A stretch of 64,000 nt of DNA, taken from positions 868,001-932,000 of the forward strand of contig NZ_QQRR01000002.1 in NCBI RefSeq assembly GCF_003439925.1. The letters run 5' to 3'. The notes below the pieces were generated by a model, which did no database searches, was not told the DNA's origin, and saw nothing but the letters and a program-made list of their open reading frames with translations. Source of the stretch: Haloprofundus halophilus (GTDB taxonomy: Archaea; Halobacteriota; Halobacteria; Halobacteriales; Haloferacaceae). Positions 17,733 to 27,090 of the stretch are shown piece by piece. A program made the translations under genes and the position numbers. Position 1 is the first letter of the stretch; every line of letters begins with the position of its first letter.

Positions 17733-18674
17733 TCAATCGGACCGCGAGTCGGCCGACCCCGCCCGGTCCCGGCGTCGGTCGAGCGCCGCCGCGATACTGT
17801 CGGACTTCACCAGCAGGAACGCGACGAAGACGCCGAGAAAGCCCACGACCGTCGTCCCGTCGAGCGTCTCCTGCAGCACGAAAAAGCCGAACAACGCCGC
17901 GAAGGGCGGTATCGCGTACTCCAACAGCCCGGCCTGAATCGGCCCGATGCGGTCGAGCAGGCGGAAGTAGGCGAAGAACCCGGCCGCGCCGGGAATCAGC
18001 GCGAGGTAGACGAGCCATCCGAGCGCGTCGGTCGTCGCTGAGGAGAGTGCGGCCGGGGCGAGTGACTCGCCCGGGAGCGCGACGGTCGCGAGCGAGAGGA
18101 GCGCGGCACCGACGAGGAGCGTCCACGCCTGCAGCGAGACGGGCGAGAGCGTCGCGTCGTCCTCGCGGGTGAGGACGGCCCCGAGCACCCACGCGACGGC
18201 GGAGGCGAGCACCAGCCCTGCACCGACGCTCGCCGACAGGTCGTTCGGGTCCAACTGGGCCATGAGGACGACGCTGAGAAAGCCGACGAGAATACCGACC
18301 GCACCCGTCACCGAGAGGCTGTCGTCGTGCCGTGTGAGGCGTGCGAACGCCGGCGTTGCGACCGGAACCAGCCCGAGGAGCGTCGCGGCGAGCGCGGCGG
18401 AGACGTACTGCTGACCGGCGAAGAGCAGGGCGTGGTGGAGGCCGATGTTGAACGCGCCGCCGGTGAGAATCGGGAGCCAGTCGCCGCGTCCGTTCGGCAC
18501 CCAGCTCTTTCGGGCGGCGAAGACGACGACGAAGAGGGCGAGCGCCGCCAGCGAGAACCGGAGCGCCGCCAGCGTCACCGGGGGAAACGAGTCGAGCGCC
18601 GCCTTGGTGGCGACGAACGCGGTCCCCCAGACGGCGGCGATGCCGACGAACAGCGCGGCGTCGTTGCGGCTCAC
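17733..18674 (-). CDS. EamA/DMT-family transporter
   Basis: This 313-residue membrane protein has about ten hydrophobic helices in two EamA repeats (repeat 1 from FVGIAAVWGTAFVATKAALDSFPPVTLAALRF; repeat 2 after GLVLASAVAWVLGAVLTRED). Drug/metabolite transporters of this family export or import small metabolites; the substrate cannot be read from sequence. The start codon is GTG. It lies 21 bp downstream of the MBL hydrolase gene on the same strand and probably shares its transcript. The end is Arg/Asp-rich (RRRDRAGSADSRSD). Confidence 0.9.
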   Translation of the reverse strand: MSRNDAALFVGIAAVWGTAFVATKAALDSFPPVTLAALRFSLAALALFVVVFAARKSWVPNGRGDWLPILTGGAFNIGLHHALLFAGQQYVSAALAATLLGLVPVATPAFARLTRHDDSLSVTGAVGILVGFLSVVLMAQLDPNDLSASVGAGLVLASAVAWVLGAVLTREDDATLSPVSLQAWTLLVGAALLSLATVALPGESLAPAALSSATTDALGWLVYLALIPGAAGFFAYFRLLDRIGPIQAGLLEYAIPPFAALFGFFVLQETLDGTTVVGFLGVFVAFLLVKSDSIAAALDRRRDRAGSADSRSD

Positions 18675-18695
18675 TACCTGCGGTTTCGGCGGGGT

Positions 18696-19499
18696 CTATT
18701 CAGGGATTTCGAATCGCAGACCGTCGCGGGCGATTCGCACGTCGCCGTCGAACTGCGCCTCGACGCTGTCGAGCATCTCCCGGTGCTTTCCTTCGGTGTG
18801 CGGGTAGAGGTGAGTGAGGTAGAGACGGTCGACGTCGCGGCCGGCGAGCGCCTCGCCCAACTGCGTCGGCGTCGGGTGGTTCGACACGTCGACCTCGTCG
18901 GGGAAGGAGCAGTCGTGCGCGAGCACCCGGGAGCCGTCGGCGAAGTTCGCGAGCCCTTCGAACGCCTCCGAGTCGCCCGAGAAGGTGAACGCGTCGCCGA
19001 ACCGGTAGGCGAGACACGGTACCGAGTGGCGGGTCTCGTGCGCTTCGACCGAGTACCCGGCGACCTCGAACGGTTCGTCGGCGGCGACCTCGCGGACGGC
19101 GAGGTCGACTCGGCCCTCCAGGTAGTCGAAGGCGGTCAGCAGGTCGTCGACGAGCGATTTCGTCCCCGGCGGACCGACGACCTCGAGGTGTTCCTCGCCG
19201 GCGAGCCAGCGGGCTTTCAGGAGCGCCAGGAGGTCCGAGACGTGGTCGAGGTGGTGGTGGGTGAGGAGCACGGTGGCGACGCCCTCGTAGCCCACGTCGG
19301 TCTGACTGAGGCGGTGGAGGACGCCCGCGCCGCAGTCGACGAGCAGGGGTCGTCCGTCGGGTTCGCCGCCGTCGGCTCCGCTCCCGTCGGCGCCGTCGCC
19401 GTCGCTATCCCCGTCGACGCTCGGTTCGAGCAGCAGTCCGGTCTGAACGCGGTCCGGAAGCGGCATCGCGCTCCCGGTGCCGAGGAAGGTGACGCGCAT
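18696..19499 (-). CDS. MBL-fold metallo-hydrolase, RNase Z-like
   Basis: This 267-residue protein has the RNase Z-type metallo-beta-lactamase fold: MRVTFLGTGSAMPLPDRVQTG at the start, the metal motif LTHHHLDHVSDL, FSGDSEAF, LAHDCSF, and the C-terminal HIS ligand in LYLTHLYPH. An acidic insertion (DGDSDGDGADGSGADGGEPDG) sits near residue 35. True RNase Z has an exosite arm that I do not see, so this is more likely an arylsulfatase- or phosphodiesterase-like member. It is followed by the EamA gene and preceded by the phosphatase gene. Confidence 0.87.
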   Translation of the reverse strand: MRVTFLGTGSAMPLPDRVQTGLLLEPSVDGDSDGDGADGSGADGGEPDGRPLLVDCGAGVLHRLSQTDVGYEGVATVLLTHHHLDHVSDLLALLKARWLAGEEHLEVVGPPGTKSLVDDLLTAFDYLEGRVDLAVREVAADEPFEVAGYSVEAHETRHSVPCLAYRFGDAFTFSGDSEAFEGLANFADGSRVLAHDCSFPDEVDVSNHPTPTQLGEALAGRDVDRLYLTHLYPHTEGKHREMLDSVEAQFDGDVRIARDGLRFEIPE

Positions 19500-19559
19500 A
19501 CCGAGACGGTCGCGCTACACCCCGAAAGTGGTTCGGGCGGAGAGCCGGAGAACGGACCG

Positions 19560-20621
19560 TCAGTTCTCGGGCAGCAAGTCGTCGAGAGTCGCCCGCGGGT
19601 TGCGGTAGCGGCCGAGGACCGACCCGTGGAGTTCGCCGTTCGTGGCGAGCACGTTCCCCCGCAGGACGGTCTGGACGTCGTCGTCGCCGCGGAAGTCGGT
19701 GACGCGGCCGCCCGCCTCCCGGACGATGAGCGTCCCGGCGGCGACGTCGACCGGTTTCAGCGCCCAGCAGGAGAACGTGTCGAACGCGCCCTCCGCGAGC
19801 AGCACCATGTCGACCGCGGCGGCACCGAGCTGCCGGATGCCGAGCGACTCCGCGACGAACTCTCTGAACAGGAGCAGGTAGCGCGGGTCGATGGCGCTCG
19901 CGCCGCTGTAGAAGCCGACCGAGTTGAGCGACTCCTCGATGGTGGAGACGTTCGTCACCGACAGCGGAACCACCGACTCGACCTGCGTCGGGTTCCCGCC
20001 GGTGTCCTCGAACTTTATCGCCCCCTCGCCGGCGACGGCGGCGTACACCTCGTCGCGCGGCGAGTAGTAGACGAGGCCCGCGTGGAGTTCGCCCTCCCTG
20101 ACGACGGCGATGGAGACGCAGAAGTGCGGGATGCCGCGGACGTAGTTGGTCGTCCCGTCGAGCGGGTCGATTATCCAGACGAAGTCGCCCGAGCGCGTGC
20201 CGCCCTGTTCCTCGCCGAACAGCGCGTGGTTGTCGTCCTCGAACTCGTCGCCGAGTTCCTCGCGTATCCGCTGTCGGATGGCCCGCTCGGCGTTTCTGTC
20301 GACCTCCGTGACGAGTTGCTGGGGGGCCTTCGTCTCGGCGGTCTTTATCTGTCCGAACTGTTCGTCGTGGATCGCCGCCGCCTCGCGGGCGGCCAGCAGC
20401 GCGATTCGGAGGTAACGGTCCTCCAGTACCGCGCCGTCGGTCTGCTGTCTGGGAACCGCCGACTGGCCTCCGCGGCGGCCGAGCGCGCTCGCGACGTCGC
20501 TCCATCCCGCCGCGCCGCCGACGCCGGCGGTCGCGCCGGCCGCACCGAGCGCTTTCAGCGTGCGTCGTCGGTTCCTGTCGAGTTCGCCGTCGGTTCCGTG
20601 GTCTCGATTCGGTTCGCGCAT
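19560..20621 (-). CDS. Tat-exported inositol monophosphatase family protein
   Basis: This 353-residue protein carries a twin-arginine signal (RNRRRTLKALGAAGATAGVGGAA) and a complete inositol-monophosphatase/FBPase-like domain: FGEEQGG and the metal motif WIIDPLDGTTNYVRG, then AAAVDMVLLAEGAFDTF and KPVDVAAGTLIVREAGG in place of the usual W-D-x-x-A-G. Ordinary family members are cytoplasmic Mg-dependent sugar or inositol phosphatases, so export is unusual. The start was set at the Met 13 residues before the Tat motif; a TTAATTA element lies about 35 bp upstream. Confidence 0.85.
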   Translation of the reverse strand: MREPNRDHGTDGELDRNRRRTLKALGAAGATAGVGGAAGWSDVASALGRRGGQSAVPRQQTDGAVLEDRYLRIALLAAREAAAIHDEQFGQIKTAETKAPQQLVTEVDRNAERAIRQRIREELGDEFEDDNHALFGEEQGGTRSGDFVWIIDPLDGTTNYVRGIPHFCVSIAVVREGELHAGLVYYSPRDEVYAAVAGEGAIKFEDTGGNPTQVESVVPLSVTNVSTIEESLNSVGFYSGASAIDPRYLLLFREFVAESLGIRQLGAAAVDMVLLAEGAFDTFSCWALKPVDVAAGTLIVREAGGRVTDFRGDDDVQTVLRGNVLATNGELHGSVLGRYRNPRATLDDLLPEN

Positions 20622-20759
20622 GACACGCGGAAACGTACCGCGCCGAGCACTGTAATTAACGTCCATGATAGTACGTGCAGCGCCGCGGCGCGGCGACGGC
20701 TGGAGGCGTCGGAGACGTACGGCACAACCCACTTACCCCCTCGGTTCTCAGAAGAATCA

Positions 20760-23576
20760 ATGAGTGGTCGGGAGCTGTTGGCGGCGTCGGGTGTCGATTT
20801 CGACGCCGAGGCGGTGACCATCGAGGACGAGTCGGTGCTCGACCTGTTGGAGCCGGCGGTCCGAGAGTGGTGGGTCGACCAGTTCGGCGAGTACGTCCCC
20901 GGCAACGGCGGTTTCTTCACCCCGCCGCAGCGCGAGGCGGTGCCGCTCATCCACGAGCGGGAGAACGCGCTCATCTGCGCGCCGACGGGTTCCGGCAAGA
21001 CGCTGGCTTCCTTCACCGCCATCATCGACGAACTGTTCCGGCGGGACAGAGAGGAGGAAGCGGGGCTAAAGAACTCGGTGTACTGTCTGTACGTCTCGCC
21101 GCTGAAGTCGCTCGCGAACGACATCCACCGGAATCTGGAGGTCCCGCTGGAGGGAATCACCGAGCGGATGGCCGACCGCGGCGTCGACGCCGAACTCCGC
21201 CACGCCATCCGCCACGGCGACACCGACTCCGCCGACCGGCAGAGGATGCTCGAAGAGACGCCGCACATCCTCAACACGACGCCGGAGACGCTCGCCATCC
21301 TGCTGAACTCGCCGAAGTTCAAGGAGAAACTCCGGACGGTGGAGTACGTCGTCGTCGACGAGATTCACAGCCTCGCGGAGAACAAGCGCGGGACGCACCT
21401 GTCGGTGTCGCTCGAACGGCTCGAAAACATGACCGAGTCGTCGCCGACGCGCATCGGCTGTTCGGCCACCGTCGAACCGCTGTCGACGATGGCGGAGTTC
21501 CTCGTCGGCGAGGAGGACGGCGAGCCCCGAGAGTACGAGATCGTCGACACGCGGTTCGTCCGCGAGTTCGACGTTCGACTGGAGTGTCCGACCGACGACC
21601 TCGTCGACACGCCGCGGCAGGAGGTCCAGGAGCGGTTCTACGACCGCCTGCACGAACTCGTCACGTCGCACACGAACACGCTCGTGTTCACGAACACCCG
21701 GTCGGGCGCGGAGCGAGTACTGCGGAATCTCCGAGAGAGGTCTCCGAAGACCTTCGACGAGTCGAACTCCGGGTGTCACCACGGGTCGCTCTCGAAGGAC
21801 CGGAGACAGGAGATAGAGCGACAGCTGAAAGCCGGCGAACTGGACGTGGTGACGACGTCGACGAGCCTCGAACTCGGTATCGACATGCCGCACGTCGACC
21901 TCGTCGTGCAGGTCGGGTCGCCGAAGTCAGTCGCCTCGCTGCTCCAGCGCGTCGGCCGCGCGGGCCACCGCCTCGGACAGACGGTTCGAGGGCGCGTCGT
22001 CGCGCTGGACCGCGACGAACTCGTCGAGTGCGCGGTGATGCTCAAGAAGGCCGAGGAGGGGTTCGTCGACCGGGTGTTCGTCCCCGAGAACGCCTACGAC
22101 GTGGCGAGCCAGCACGTGTACGGGATGGCGATAAACGGGGTGAAGCGCGAGGCGGAGGTGAAGGCGACGCTCCGGCGGGCGTACCCGTACCGCGACTTCT
22201 CCGAGGCGGAGTGGGAGCGGTTGATGGCGTATCTCACCGCCGACTACGCGGGGCTCGAGGAGAAGAACGTCTACGCGAAAATCTGGCGCGACACCAACGA
22301 CGCGCCCGACGGAGGTGAGCGATCCGACGGATCGCGAACGTCGTCGGACGATCCGTCCGACGAAAATCACCACTACGAGGAGTTCGACGTGGGCGAACCG
22401 CTAATCGGCAAACGCGGGCGGTTGGCCCGCGTCATCTACATGACGAACATCGGCACGATTCCGGACTCCTTCACCTGCGACGTGTACGTCCGCGGGTCGA
22501 AGGAGTGGGTCGGCAATCTGGACGAGAACTACCTCGACACCCTCGAGAAGGGCGACGTGTTCGTCCTCGGCGGGTCGAACTTCGAGTTCAGCTACCGCCG
22601 CGGCTCGAAAGTGTACGTCGACCCCACGTCGTCGCGGCCGACGGTCCCCTCGTGGTTCTCCGAGCGCCTGCCGCTGTCGTACGACCTCGGCCGCGAGATT
22701 CTGGCGTTCCAGGGCGAACTGCTCGCGCGGTTGGCCAGCGGCGGCCGCCCCGGCGTCCGCACGTGGCTCCGCGAGTTCCCGATGGACGAGAACAGCGTCC
22801 GCGCCGTCGCCCGGACGTTCGACGAACAGGTCCGCTACGGCGGCCCGGAGACGGTGAGCACCGGCTCTCGGCTCGCCGTCGAGGAGGTGCTCGACAGGGA
22901 CGAGTACCGCCGCAACTTCTACGTCCACTCGAACTACGGCCGGAGGTTCAACGACGGCCTCTCGCGTCTCGTCGCCGCCCGCTGCGCCCGGCGCTCGAAC
23001 GCGAACGTCAAAGTCGCCGTCGCCGACAACGGCTTCACCGTCTCGATGCCGCTGAATCGGAAGGTGGACGTAGCGGACGCGATTCGGTCGTTGGACCCCG
23101 AGACCGTCCGCGAGGAGCTCCGACGGGCGCTCACGGGGACGGACCTCCTGAAGCGCTACTTCCGAATCAACGCGACGCGCTCGCTGATGATTCTGAAGCG
23201 GTACAAGGGGTACGAGAAGACCGCCGCCCAACAGCAGGTGTCCTCGGAGATGCTGCTGTCCTTCGCGCAGGACCTCGACGCCTTCGCCGTGATGGAGGAG
23301 ACCTACCGGGAGATAATCGAGGACAAACTCAACGTCGCCGGAATCGCCGAGGTGCTTCGGGGGGTACGGGCGGGCGACGTGAGCGTGACCCACCGAGAAC
23401 TGTCCTCGCCGTCGCCGCGGGCGTTTGGCCTCGCCACGCTGATGGCCAGCGACGTGGTGCTCGCCGAGGACGAGTCGGCGGTCCTCAGGGAGTTCCACGC
23501 GCGCGTCCTCGACGAACTGGGCGAGGACGACGAACTCGAGCGACTCCGCTCGGACGCCACCGGAACCGACGACTGA
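20760..23576 (+). CDS. Lhr-type large ATP-dependent helicase
   Basis: This 938-residue superfamily 2 helicase belongs to the Lhr group, which unwinds DNA and DNA:RNA hybrids in repair. Motifs: Q-motif region FTPPQREAVPLI, Walker A APTGSGKT, DEIH box VVVDEIHSL, motif III GCSATVEP, then motifs IV-VI including STSLELGIDMP and QRVGRAGHR. The C-terminal half is the long Lhr-specific winged-helix/Lhr-core region. A low-complexity linker with palindromic DNA lies near residue 520. The frame stays open far upstream, but only from this ATG does the protein resemble the family; CACTTACCC about 27 bp upstream fits a leaderless start. Confidence 0.94.
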   Translation: MSGRELLAASGVDFDAEAVTIEDESVLDLLEPAVREWWVDQFGEYVPGNGGFFTPPQREAVPLIHERENALICAPTGSGKTLASFTAIIDELFRRDREEEAGLKNSVYCLYVSPLKSLANDIHRNLEVPLEGITERMADRGVDAELRHAIRHGDTDSADRQRMLEETPHILNTTPETLAILLNSPKFKEKLRTVEYVVVDEIHSLAENKRGTHLSVSLERLENMTESSPTRIGCSATVEPLSTMAEFLVGEEDGEPREYEIVDTRFVREFDVRLECPTDDLVDTPRQEVQERFYDRLHELVTSHTNTLVFTNTRSGAERVLRNLRERSPKTFDESNSGCHHGSLSKDRRQEIERQLKAGELDVVTTSTSLELGIDMPHVDLVVQVGSPKSVASLLQRVGRAGHRLGQTVRGRVVALDRDELVECAVMLKKAEEGFVDRVFVPENAYDVASQHVYGMAINGVKREAEVKATLRRAYPYRDFSEAEWERLMAYLTADYAGLEEKNVYAKIWRDTNDAPDGGERSDGSRTSSDDPSDENHHYEEFDVGEPLIGKRGRLARVIYMTNIGTIPDSFTCDVYVRGSKEWVGNLDENYLDTLEKGDVFVLGGSNFEFSYRRGSKVYVDPTSSRPTVPSWFSERLPLSYDLGREILAFQGELLARLASGGRPGVRTWLREFPMDENSVRAVARTFDEQVRYGGPETVSTGSRLAVEEVLDRDEYRRNFYVHSNYGRRFNDGLSRLVAARCARRSNANVKVAVADNGFTVSMPLNRKVDVADAIRSLDPETVREELRRALTGTDLLKRYFRINATRSLMILKRYKGYEKTAAQQQVSSEMLLSFAQDLDAFAVMEETYREIIEDKLNVAGIAEVLRGVRAGDVSVTHRELSSPSPRAFGLATLMASDVVLAEDESAVLREFHARVLDELGEDDELERLRSDATGTDD
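22320..22363. repeat. Two adjacent palindromes inside the helicase gene
   Basis: CGATCC-GAC-GGATCG at 22320-22334 is followed by a perfect inverted repeat at 22341-22363 with 10-bp arms TCGTCGGACG/CGTCCGACGA around ATC. Both are translated as a Ser/Asp-rich linker (ERSDGSRTSSDDPSDE) between helicase domains. The preceding ggTGAGCG and following GCGAACG resemble short GAGCG-GCGAAC palindromes seen at gene ends, for example after rpl11 in this window. Confidence 0.85.
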
Positions 23577-23618
23577 GACGCGAAAAAGAGCGTACTCGGC
23601 GAACCGCGGGGTACCGTC

Positions 23619-24125
23619 TCAGACCTCGTACTGCGGAATCGCCGCGTAGCGGTTGTAGAGATAGCCGAGGACGTAGCCGTACACCCAGTGGGCGACGAGC
23701 GTGAGCACGAGGTAGCCCGCCAGCGTCGCGCCCGTCTGCTCGGAGTAGAACGCGATGGCGAACCCCGTCCAGACGATGGTCGCGTAGGAGACGCCGCGGC
23801 GCGCGAGCGTCTTTCCGGGCAGGAACACCGCCAGCGAGACGAACAGCAGCGGGAGCGTCGTCATCCCGCCCCCGACGAAGATGAACGACCCGATGAGGAA
23901 GCTATCGCCGAGCATCACGATCTCGGCCAGCCCCGCGAACGCCGCCGGTTCGAGCACGCCCAAGAGGATGCCGACGACGAGTATCGGCGTCATCGCGACC
24001 ATCCCGCCGAATCCGGCTCCGGCGGCGACGGTCACCATGTCGAGACTCAGTCCCGCCTCCTGGTCAGGGGTCTCCTGGGTTACGCCGGTGTCTGTCATCG
24101 CCGGATTATCCGAGCCGTTCGACAT
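23619..24125 (-). CDS. Membrane protein of unknown function
   Basis: This 168-residue protein has an acidic, Thr/Gln-rich N-terminal segment of about 25 residues and then four to five membrane helices (VAAGAGFGGMVAMTPILVVGILLGVL, FLIGSFIFVGGGMTTLPLLFVSLAVFL, SYATIVWTGFAIAFY, YLVLTLVAHWVYGYVLGYLY). It is similar in style to small haloarchaeal DUF6789-like membrane proteins, but I cannot confirm membership. The start was moved nine codons in from the longest frame to MSNGSDNP because a GCTTTTGC element lies 27 bp upstream. It is convergent with the Lhr gene. Confidence 0.72.
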   Translation of the reverse strand: MSNGSDNPAMTDTGVTQETPDQEAGLSLDMVTVAAGAGFGGMVAMTPILVVGILLGVLEPAAFAGLAEIVMLGDSFLIGSFIFVGGGMTTLPLLFVSLAVFLPGKTLARRGVSYATIVWTGFAIAFYSEQTGATLAGYLVLTLVAHWVYGYVLGYLYNRYAAIPQYEV

Positions 24126-24233
24126 ACTCCGATAGTAGGATGCGCGGAGCAAAAGCGTTCGCGCGAATTCGAGTACGAGAGACTGTCGTGAGCGGATTAC
24201 ACTCTCGTGCGGGACACGAACGAGACGCCGTTC

Positions 24234-26951
24234 TCACCGCGCCCAGTCGAGCATCCGGGCGTAGAAGGCGTCGGAGCCCAGCGCCTCGGCGTCGCCGACG
24301 AGCACGAGCGACTTCTTCGCCCGCGTGAGCGCGACGTTCACCCGGCGGTAGTCCTCGAACAGCGGCCCGTCCAACTCGCCGGTGGCGACGAAGGAGACGA
24401 CGATGACCTCCTCGCTGGAGCCCTGGAATCGGTCGACGGTGTCGACGGTCACGTCGAGGCGCTTCGTGAGTTCGGCGACCTGCGCGCGGAACGGCGCGAT
24501 GACGCCGATATCGTCGGGGTCGACGCCCGCCGCGACGAACGACTCGACGACTTCCGCGACCCGATCGGCTTCCGTCGGGTTGGCGTTGCCCTCCCTTCGA
24601 CCGTCGGGGTCGACGAACGAGACGCCGCCGCGGAGTTCCTCGGGGAGCCTCGACTCGTCGACGCCCGGCAGGTCCGAGAGCCGCTGGGCTGCCACCTCGC
24701 CCGTCGCCGGGCGGAGTTGACCGTCGTAGAACTCGGTCGAGGAGAACGCCTGAATCCGCTGGGCCATCCGGTACTGGCGGTCGAGCATCACCGACGCCTC
24801 CGGGTAGGCGTCGATGAGGCGCTCGAACAGCGACTTTTGGAGGTCGTTCTCTGCGCGGACGACGGGCGGCAGTTGCTCGTGGTCGCCGACGAGGACGAAC
24901 CGCTCGGCGAGGTTGAGCGCCGCGAGCGTCCCCGGTTCGGTCAGTTGCGACGCCTCGTCGACGAGCGCCGCGTCGAACGCCTGCTCACGGAGGATGCGCG
25001 ACCCGCAGGAGGCGGTGGTGGCGGCGACGACGCTCGCTCCGTCGAGTTCCGCCGCACGCTCGTTCGGGTCGCCGTCGCGCACGAGGCGGAGGTCCTGCAT
25101 GTCGTCGCGGACGCCGTTCTCGGTACCGACCCTGACTATATCCTCGAACCCTTGCTCGCGCAGCGCTTCGAGCGCGTTGTCGACGGCGCGGTTCGTGAAG
25201 GCGGTGAGCAGCACTCGGTCGCCTCGCTCGACCAGCGCGCGAATCGTCCGGGCGATGGTGTACGTCTTCCCGGTTCCCGGCGGTCCGTGGACGAGCGCGC
25301 AGTCCTCGGCGTTCACCGCTACGTTGACCGCCGCGTTCTGCGCCTCGTTGTTGTCGATGTACGTCGTCTCGTCGTCTCGGAACTCGGGTTCTCGGCGGCC
25401 GAACAGGACGTCTTTTCGCTCTTCGTCGCCCTTCAACAGCGCGTCGTGCAGTGCCGTGAGCATCCGGTCGACCGAGAGGTCCGAGGGGTACACGTCGAGT
25501 CGGCAGAGGTCGACGGGTTCGTCGGCGGTGACGACGACTTCGTCGCCGAGCGTCCGGATTCGGCACAGTTCGGCGTGACCCGCTACGGGGTCGCCGTCGG
25601 AGGCCAGCGCCACGTCGCCCTCGCGGAGTTTCGAGACGGCGTCGTCGGTCTTCCTCGCGCGGAGTTCCCAGCGTCCGCCCGGCAGTTCTCGGCGGTCGAG
25701 CGGTTCGAGACCGATAACCGCCCTGTCGTCGTCCGCGCGTTCTTCGGCCGTCTGCTCCCACAGCTTCCGGTACTCCTCGTGCGTCTCGCGGCGCTCCTCC
25801 TCGATGGCGTCGTAGAATCGCCGGAAGTAGTCGAGTTCGTCGTCGGGGAGCGCCGTGCCGATCTGCCCGGCTTTCGAGCGCTGGTTCAGGCGGCCGGAGA
25901 CGACCATGCAGGTGTCCTGCTCGAAGCAGTACTGACACTTCGCGTCGGCCTCGAACCCGGTCGGCACGTCGCCGTGGTACTCCATCGCCGCGATTTCGTT
26001 GCGGGTGCGGACGACGAAGTCGAGCAGGCCTTTGCCGATGGAGAAGTCCTTCGCGGGCGAGAGGTCGCCCGTCTCCTCGGAGCGGTCCAGCGCCGTGTTC
26101 TTCGTGTAGAGAAGCGTGCCAGTATCGACGGGGACGCCGCGTTCTTCGAGCAACAGCGCGTAGCAGGCCGCCTGAATCTTGTCCTGGAATCTGGGGTCGC
26201 GCTTGAGGTTCTTGCCCGTCTTGAGTTCGACGGGCGACCCGCGTCGGAGCGCGTCGGCGCGACCCTTCACGCCGAAGGTGGGGCTGATGAGGGTGTACTC
26301 CGAGCGCCACTCGTCCTCCATGGGACTACCGTCCCACTCCGGTGAGACGTCTGCCGACGTCTCGCCGTCAGTGAGCGTCCCCTGCGCCAGCCAGCCCTCG
26401 ATGGCGGCGGCGTTTCTCCGGACTTCGTCCTCCACCTCTTTTCGCTCGCGGCCGAGCAAGCCGAGCTGGAGCCCCGCCTCGGCGACTCTGTCCGAGATGG
26501 CGTCGTCGAGGTCGCAGCCCCGGAGCAGATCGCCGAACACCTCGTGGACGATGGTCCCCTTCACCACGGGGTAGTTCAGTGGAATGCCCGAGAGCTTGTT
26601 CAGGTAGTACATCCGCGGACACTGCACCCACGAGCGGATGTCGGTCACGTTGACGAGGAAGCCGGGTTCGAGGACGACGTAAGAGTCAGAGCCGGTCGTG
26701 TAGCTCACCTCGCCTTGGTACTCGTTCGGCTCCGCCTCCGTCAGCAGCAGTTCCATCCCTTCGTCGGCGTGCTCGGCGGTGTGGGTCCACTTCCCCCACA
26801 GCGTCACCGTCACCGACTCGTCGCCGTCGAGGAGCGTCTCGGCGTTCTCGTCCGTCGGTCGGACCGAGAGGTCGGCGACGTTGCGCTCGCCGTACTTCGT
26901 CTCGACCGTCCGGGGACCGTCGACGGCGACGATGTGGCCGCGTACGTTCAC
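24234..26951 (-). CDS. Dna2-like nuclease-helicase
   Basis: This 905-residue protein combines an N-terminal segment that may be OB-like, a RecB/Cas4-type PD-(D/E)XK nuclease with putative Fe-S Cys ligands (VQCPRMYYLN near residue 105 and CQYCFEQDTC near 330), and a C-terminal SF1B helicase. Walker A is GPPGTGKT, motif II is LVDEASQL, and motif VI is VALTRAKKSLVLVGD. Eukaryotic and archaeal Dna2 cleave flaps and resect ends. The start is the GTG of VNVRGHIV; CTGAAAAACC (TTTTTCAG on the coding strand) 27 bp before it supports this over upstream Met codons, whose sequence looks non-coding. Confidence 0.9.
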   Translation of the reverse strand: MNVRGHIVAVDGPRTVETKYGERNVADLSVRPTDENAETLLDGDESVTVTLWGKWTHTAEHADEGMELLLTEAEPNEYQGEVSYTTGSDSYVVLEPGFLVNVTDIRSWVQCPRMYYLNKLSGIPLNYPVVKGTIVHEVFGDLLRGCDLDDAISDRVAEAGLQLGLLGRERKEVEDEVRRNAAAIEGWLAQGTLTDGETSADVSPEWDGSPMEDEWRSEYTLISPTFGVKGRADALRRGSPVELKTGKNLKRDPRFQDKIQAACYALLLEERGVPVDTGTLLYTKNTALDRSEETGDLSPAKDFSIGKGLLDFVVRTRNEIAAMEYHGDVPTGFEADAKCQYCFEQDTCMVVSGRLNQRSKAGQIGTALPDDELDYFRRFYDAIEEERRETHEEYRKLWEQTAEERADDDRAVIGLEPLDRRELPGGRWELRARKTDDAVSKLREGDVALASDGDPVAGHAELCRIRTLGDEVVVTADEPVDLCRLDVYPSDLSVDRMLTALHDALLKGDEERKDVLFGRREPEFRDDETTYIDNNEAQNAAVNVAVNAEDCALVHGPPGTGKTYTIARTIRALVERGDRVLLTAFTNRAVDNALEALREQGFEDIVRVGTENGVRDDMQDLRLVRDGDPNERAAELDGASVVAATTASCGSRILREQAFDAALVDEASQLTEPGTLAALNLAERFVLVGDHEQLPPVVRAENDLQKSLFERLIDAYPEASVMLDRQYRMAQRIQAFSSTEFYDGQLRPATGEVAAQRLSDLPGVDESRLPEELRGGVSFVDPDGRREGNANPTEADRVAEVVESFVAAGVDPDDIGVIAPFRAQVAELTKRLDVTVDTVDRFQGSSEEVIVVSFVATGELDGPLFEDYRRVNVALTRAKKSLVLVGDAEALGSDAFYARMLDWAR

Positions 26952-27090
26952 TACGAGGCTCTGTGCCCCGTGTCTGAAAAACCCTGTCGGTCGCCGGGAA
27001 AAACCGGAGTACCGAAGGGGTCGCCGAACCGAGAGTCGGGTATGTGCGACGCGAGCGAAGGTAACGACGGGTACGAGGCGGACGACACCG

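Noticed and set aside
18327-20759. 811-codon upstream open extension of the Lhr helicase frame
   Set aside because: It runs antisense through the EamA, MBL and phosphatase genes; GC-rich haloarchaeal DNA leaves such frames open. Only from 20760 does the protein match the family.
24207-26345. 712-residue plus-strand ORF
   Set aside because: It is antisense to the Dna2-like gene, whose motifs are clear; the translation is Arg/His-rich and not a known protein.
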